Assembly: GCF_003148775.1 (NCBI RefSeq)
Contig: NZ_QGGW01000010.1
Location: 62,001-126,000, forward strand
DNA: 64,000 nt
From: Roseicyclus mahoneyensis
GTDB lineage: Bacteria > Pseudomonadota > Alphaproteobacteria > Rhodobacterales > Rhodobacteraceae
Direction of reading: 5' to 3'
The number at the start of each line of letters is the position of its first letter. Positions within the stretch are counted from its first letter, which is position 1. The position numbers and the translations under genes are program-made. Below the pieces are notes generated by a model. It did no database searches, was not told the origin of the DNA, and saw only the letters and a list, made by a program, of their open reading frames with translations. Positions 62,771-64,000 of the stretch are shown here, piece by piece.

Positions 62771-63427
62771 TCAGCGGATGTGCAGGGCGAGAAAGCCCCG
62801 GGTGCGGGCATGCGCCGTGTTCGCCGCGGCCGGCACATGGGACGGGCGGGCGTCATTGGCGAAAGCATGGCCCGCGTCGTAAAGATGCACCTCCATTCCC
62901 GGCAGGGCGGCCTTGGCGGCCTCGCGCATCTCGGGCGGAACATGGTCGTCGAGCGAGCCGAAATGCGCCATAAAGGGCGCCTTCAGCGGTCGGTCAAGGT
63001 ATTGCGTCAGCCGCGTGCCGTAGAAGGCCACGGCGCAACCCACATCCAGCACCTGTGCGGCACGCAGCGCCAGCCCGCCGCCCCAGCAAAAGCCGATGAC
63101 GCCGACCTTGCCACCGTTTTTCGCCAGCGCTTGAACCGCGGCATCAGCATCCAACATGGTCTGGTCGAGGTCGGAGGCCAACATCATGTCGCGCCCGCGC
63201 GAGCCCTGATCGAAGGGGATGACTGCGCCCTTTTCATGCCGGTCGAACAGCGCGGGGATCGCGACCTCGTAGCCCAGCGCCGCATAGTGCCGAGCGACGC
63301 CCTTGAGCTGGTCGGTGACGCCGAAGATTTCCTGCAAGATCATCAGGCCGCCCTTGCGTGCACCTATGGCCGGTTCGATCCAGCCGTCGAGCCTGTGGCC
63401 ATCGGCCGCTGTCAGTTCGGTCATCAT
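62771..63427 (-). CDS. Dienelactone hydrolase family protein
   Basis: A 218-residue alpha/beta hydrolase with a cysteine nucleophile. The triad is C114 (IGFCWGG), D160/D161 (GSLDDHVP) and H187 (DAGHAF), with the E33 of LQEIFG that orients the cysteine in dienelactone hydrolase. It may hydrolyse dienelactone or another lactone/ester. It is convergent with the PIG-L gene and stands alone. No chlorocatechol-pathway genes are close. Confidence 0.88.
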   Translation of the reverse strand: MMTELTAADGHRLDGWIEPAIGARKGGLMILQEIFGVTDQLKGVARHYAALGYEVAIPALFDRHEKGAVIPFDQGSRGRDMMLASDLDQTMLDADAAVQALAKNGGKVGVIGFCWGGGLALRAAQVLDVGCAVAFYGTRLTQYLDRPLKAPFMAHFGSLDDHVPPEMREAAKAALPGMEVHLYDAGHAFANDARPSHVPAAANTAHARTRGFLALHIR

Positions 63428-63495
63428 CCGCGCGACTCTCCTTGATGTGCAGTCCGTGACGGCGCCCCCCGTTACAGGGGTGCGCCGCGTTTTCG

Positions 63496-63811
63496 TCAGT
63501 TGCCCTTAGGCATCCCGACGCCCTTATGGTAGCGGGTCGCACCGGGATGGTAGGGCATCACGTTGGCGGGCGCCATATTGTCGAAATCAGCCCCGTTGAA
63601 CGCCCCGAAGGACGTGCCCAGCGCCTCTTTGCCGGTGTGACACACGCGGATCATGTCTTGGACCACCTGCTCCTCGACCCCGGCATCGGCCATCGGCATC
63701 CACGGCACGGCCACAAGATTGGCGCCCCATGTCTGCAACCCGTTGACGTTGGCGTTTTGCGCCATCGCGCGGATCGTGCCCGAGGGCAGCACCTCGGTGA
63801 AGGCGGCCTGC
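63496..63811 (-). pseudogene. 3' remnant of a TAXI-family TRAP transporter binding-protein gene
   Basis: About 105 C-terminal residues match the end of TAXI solute-binding proteins, notably MPYHPGATRYHKGVGMPKGN, the family's characteristic C-terminal P-x-H-P-G-A-x-x-Y motif. GALWTWGANLVAVPWMPM-like text precedes it (here NGLQTWGANLVAVPWMPM). Signal peptide and most of the ligand domain are absent. Immediately upstream, in the same open frame, the text changes to IS3 transposase, so the gene is truncated at about 63811. Confidence 0.65.
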
Positions 63812-64000
63812 CAATTCTGGTTTGGCCGGTCAGCGTGGCAATCCCGGTCGAGAATGGTGTCGGCAATGACTGACCGTTCGCTGTCGTCCTTCGGCTTTCC
63901 ACGGCGTCTGGGCCGCGCCCGCAAGGCATTGATCCGCATCAGACGTTCGATCCGATGAAGGTCGCAGGCCAGGTTATCACATCTCTTGGTCAGTTCGACC
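63812..64000 (-). mobile_element. IS3-family transposase (OrfB) fragment
   Basis: The frame open to the right edge reads HRIERLMRINALRARPRRRG, then KPKDDSERSVIADTILDRD and HADRPNQNW. This is the conserved OrfB stretch just before the catalytic DDE domain of IS3-group elements, which normally continues as K-W-x-x-D-F-T-Y. It stops at the NQNW/QAAF junction and continues into the TAXI remnant. The rest of the element, if present, is beyond the window. No terminal inverted repeat is visible at the junction. Confidence 0.75.

Noticed and set aside
63470-63495. GC inverted repeat (GGCGC...CCCC / GGGG...GCGCC, around 63461-63485) as a terminator for the TAXI remnant.
   Set aside because: The stem is interrupted and there is no T-run in the direction of transcription.
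1-64000. CRISPR arrays, tRNA/rRNA genes, riboswitches and prophage genes.
   Set aside because: No regularly spaced repeats, no cloverleaf-like segments or conserved riboswitch cores, and no phage structural genes were recognisable on either strand.

Overview
The window is GC-rich, densely coded DNA from an alphaproteobacterium, most probably of the Rhodobacteraceae. Supporting signs are the general amino-acid (Aap-type) ABC transporter, a TctDE-controlled tripartite tricarboxylate transporter, an HmuQ-type haem monooxygenase, an AerR/PpaA-like cobalamin regulator, and three near-identical palindromes of the Iron-Rhodo-box type (TTGAC..ATTT..GTCGG) at the haem/TonB genes. There are no rRNA or tRNA genes, CRISPR arrays or prophage. 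The only mobile-element trace is an IS3-type transposase remnant at the right edge.

Layout. 1-2.0 kb: FIST-domain sensor and a GAF-domain protein, probably its kinase, cut by the window edge. 2.2-4.8 kb: hydantoinase-type amidohydrolase and class V aminotransferase. 5.1-9.5 kb: aapJQMP amino-acid transporter. 9.5-15.8 kb: a family 5 binding protein without signal peptide, a frameshifted LysR regulator and a DUF1932-type dehydrogenase, divergent from galB-galC-galD homologues (lower 4-oxalomesaconate pathway of gallate/protocatechuate 4,5-cleavage). 15.7-16.9 kb: TauE/SafE permease and an internally deleted RraA-like gene. 16.9-31.5 kb: a large tricarboxylate region with tctC-tctAB, a beta-decarboxylating dehydrogenase, a second PrpF-family protein, a ThDP enzyme and a 2-hydroxyacid dehydrogenase in one operon, divergent from tctDE, then an AbrB-type membrane protein, a GntR regulator and tcuAB. 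31.5-33.2 kb: Kef-type antiporter. 33.4-40.8 kb: cyanate/nitrate-type ABC transporter, cyanase, a cupin and an Ldh-family dehydrogenase, divergent from a PAS/AAA+/Fis regulator whose ATPase motifs are degenerate. 40.9-51.5 kb: flavin amine oxidase, then a haem module (hmuTUV, hmuQ-like, TonB-dependent receptor, tonB/exbD/exbD/exbB, a small exported protein, hmuS). 51.7-55.3 kb: four overlapping genes (photolyase-like protein with inverted domain order, membrane protein, UbiG-like methyltransferase, AerR/PpaA-like regulator). 55.6-62.7 kb: LacI-regulated sugar ABC operon with a GH63-like hydrolase and a PIG-L deacetylase. 62.8-64.0 kb: dienelactone hydrolase, and the 3' end of a TAXI binding-protein gene joined to the IS3 remnant.

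How it fits together. Much of the left half is an accessory carboxylate-catabolism region: uptake systems, stereochemical and double-bond isomerases of the PrpF family, oxidoreductases and decarboxylases, each under a local regulator. The tctC-led operon encodes a plausible import, isomerise, oxidatively decarboxylate, decarboxylate and reduce sequence that matches no pathway I can name. The right half is a coherent iron-regulated haem uptake locus followed by a light/B12-flavoured operon and a compatible-solute-like glycoside operon. All functional calls come from reading motifs and gene context only. No database search was run.
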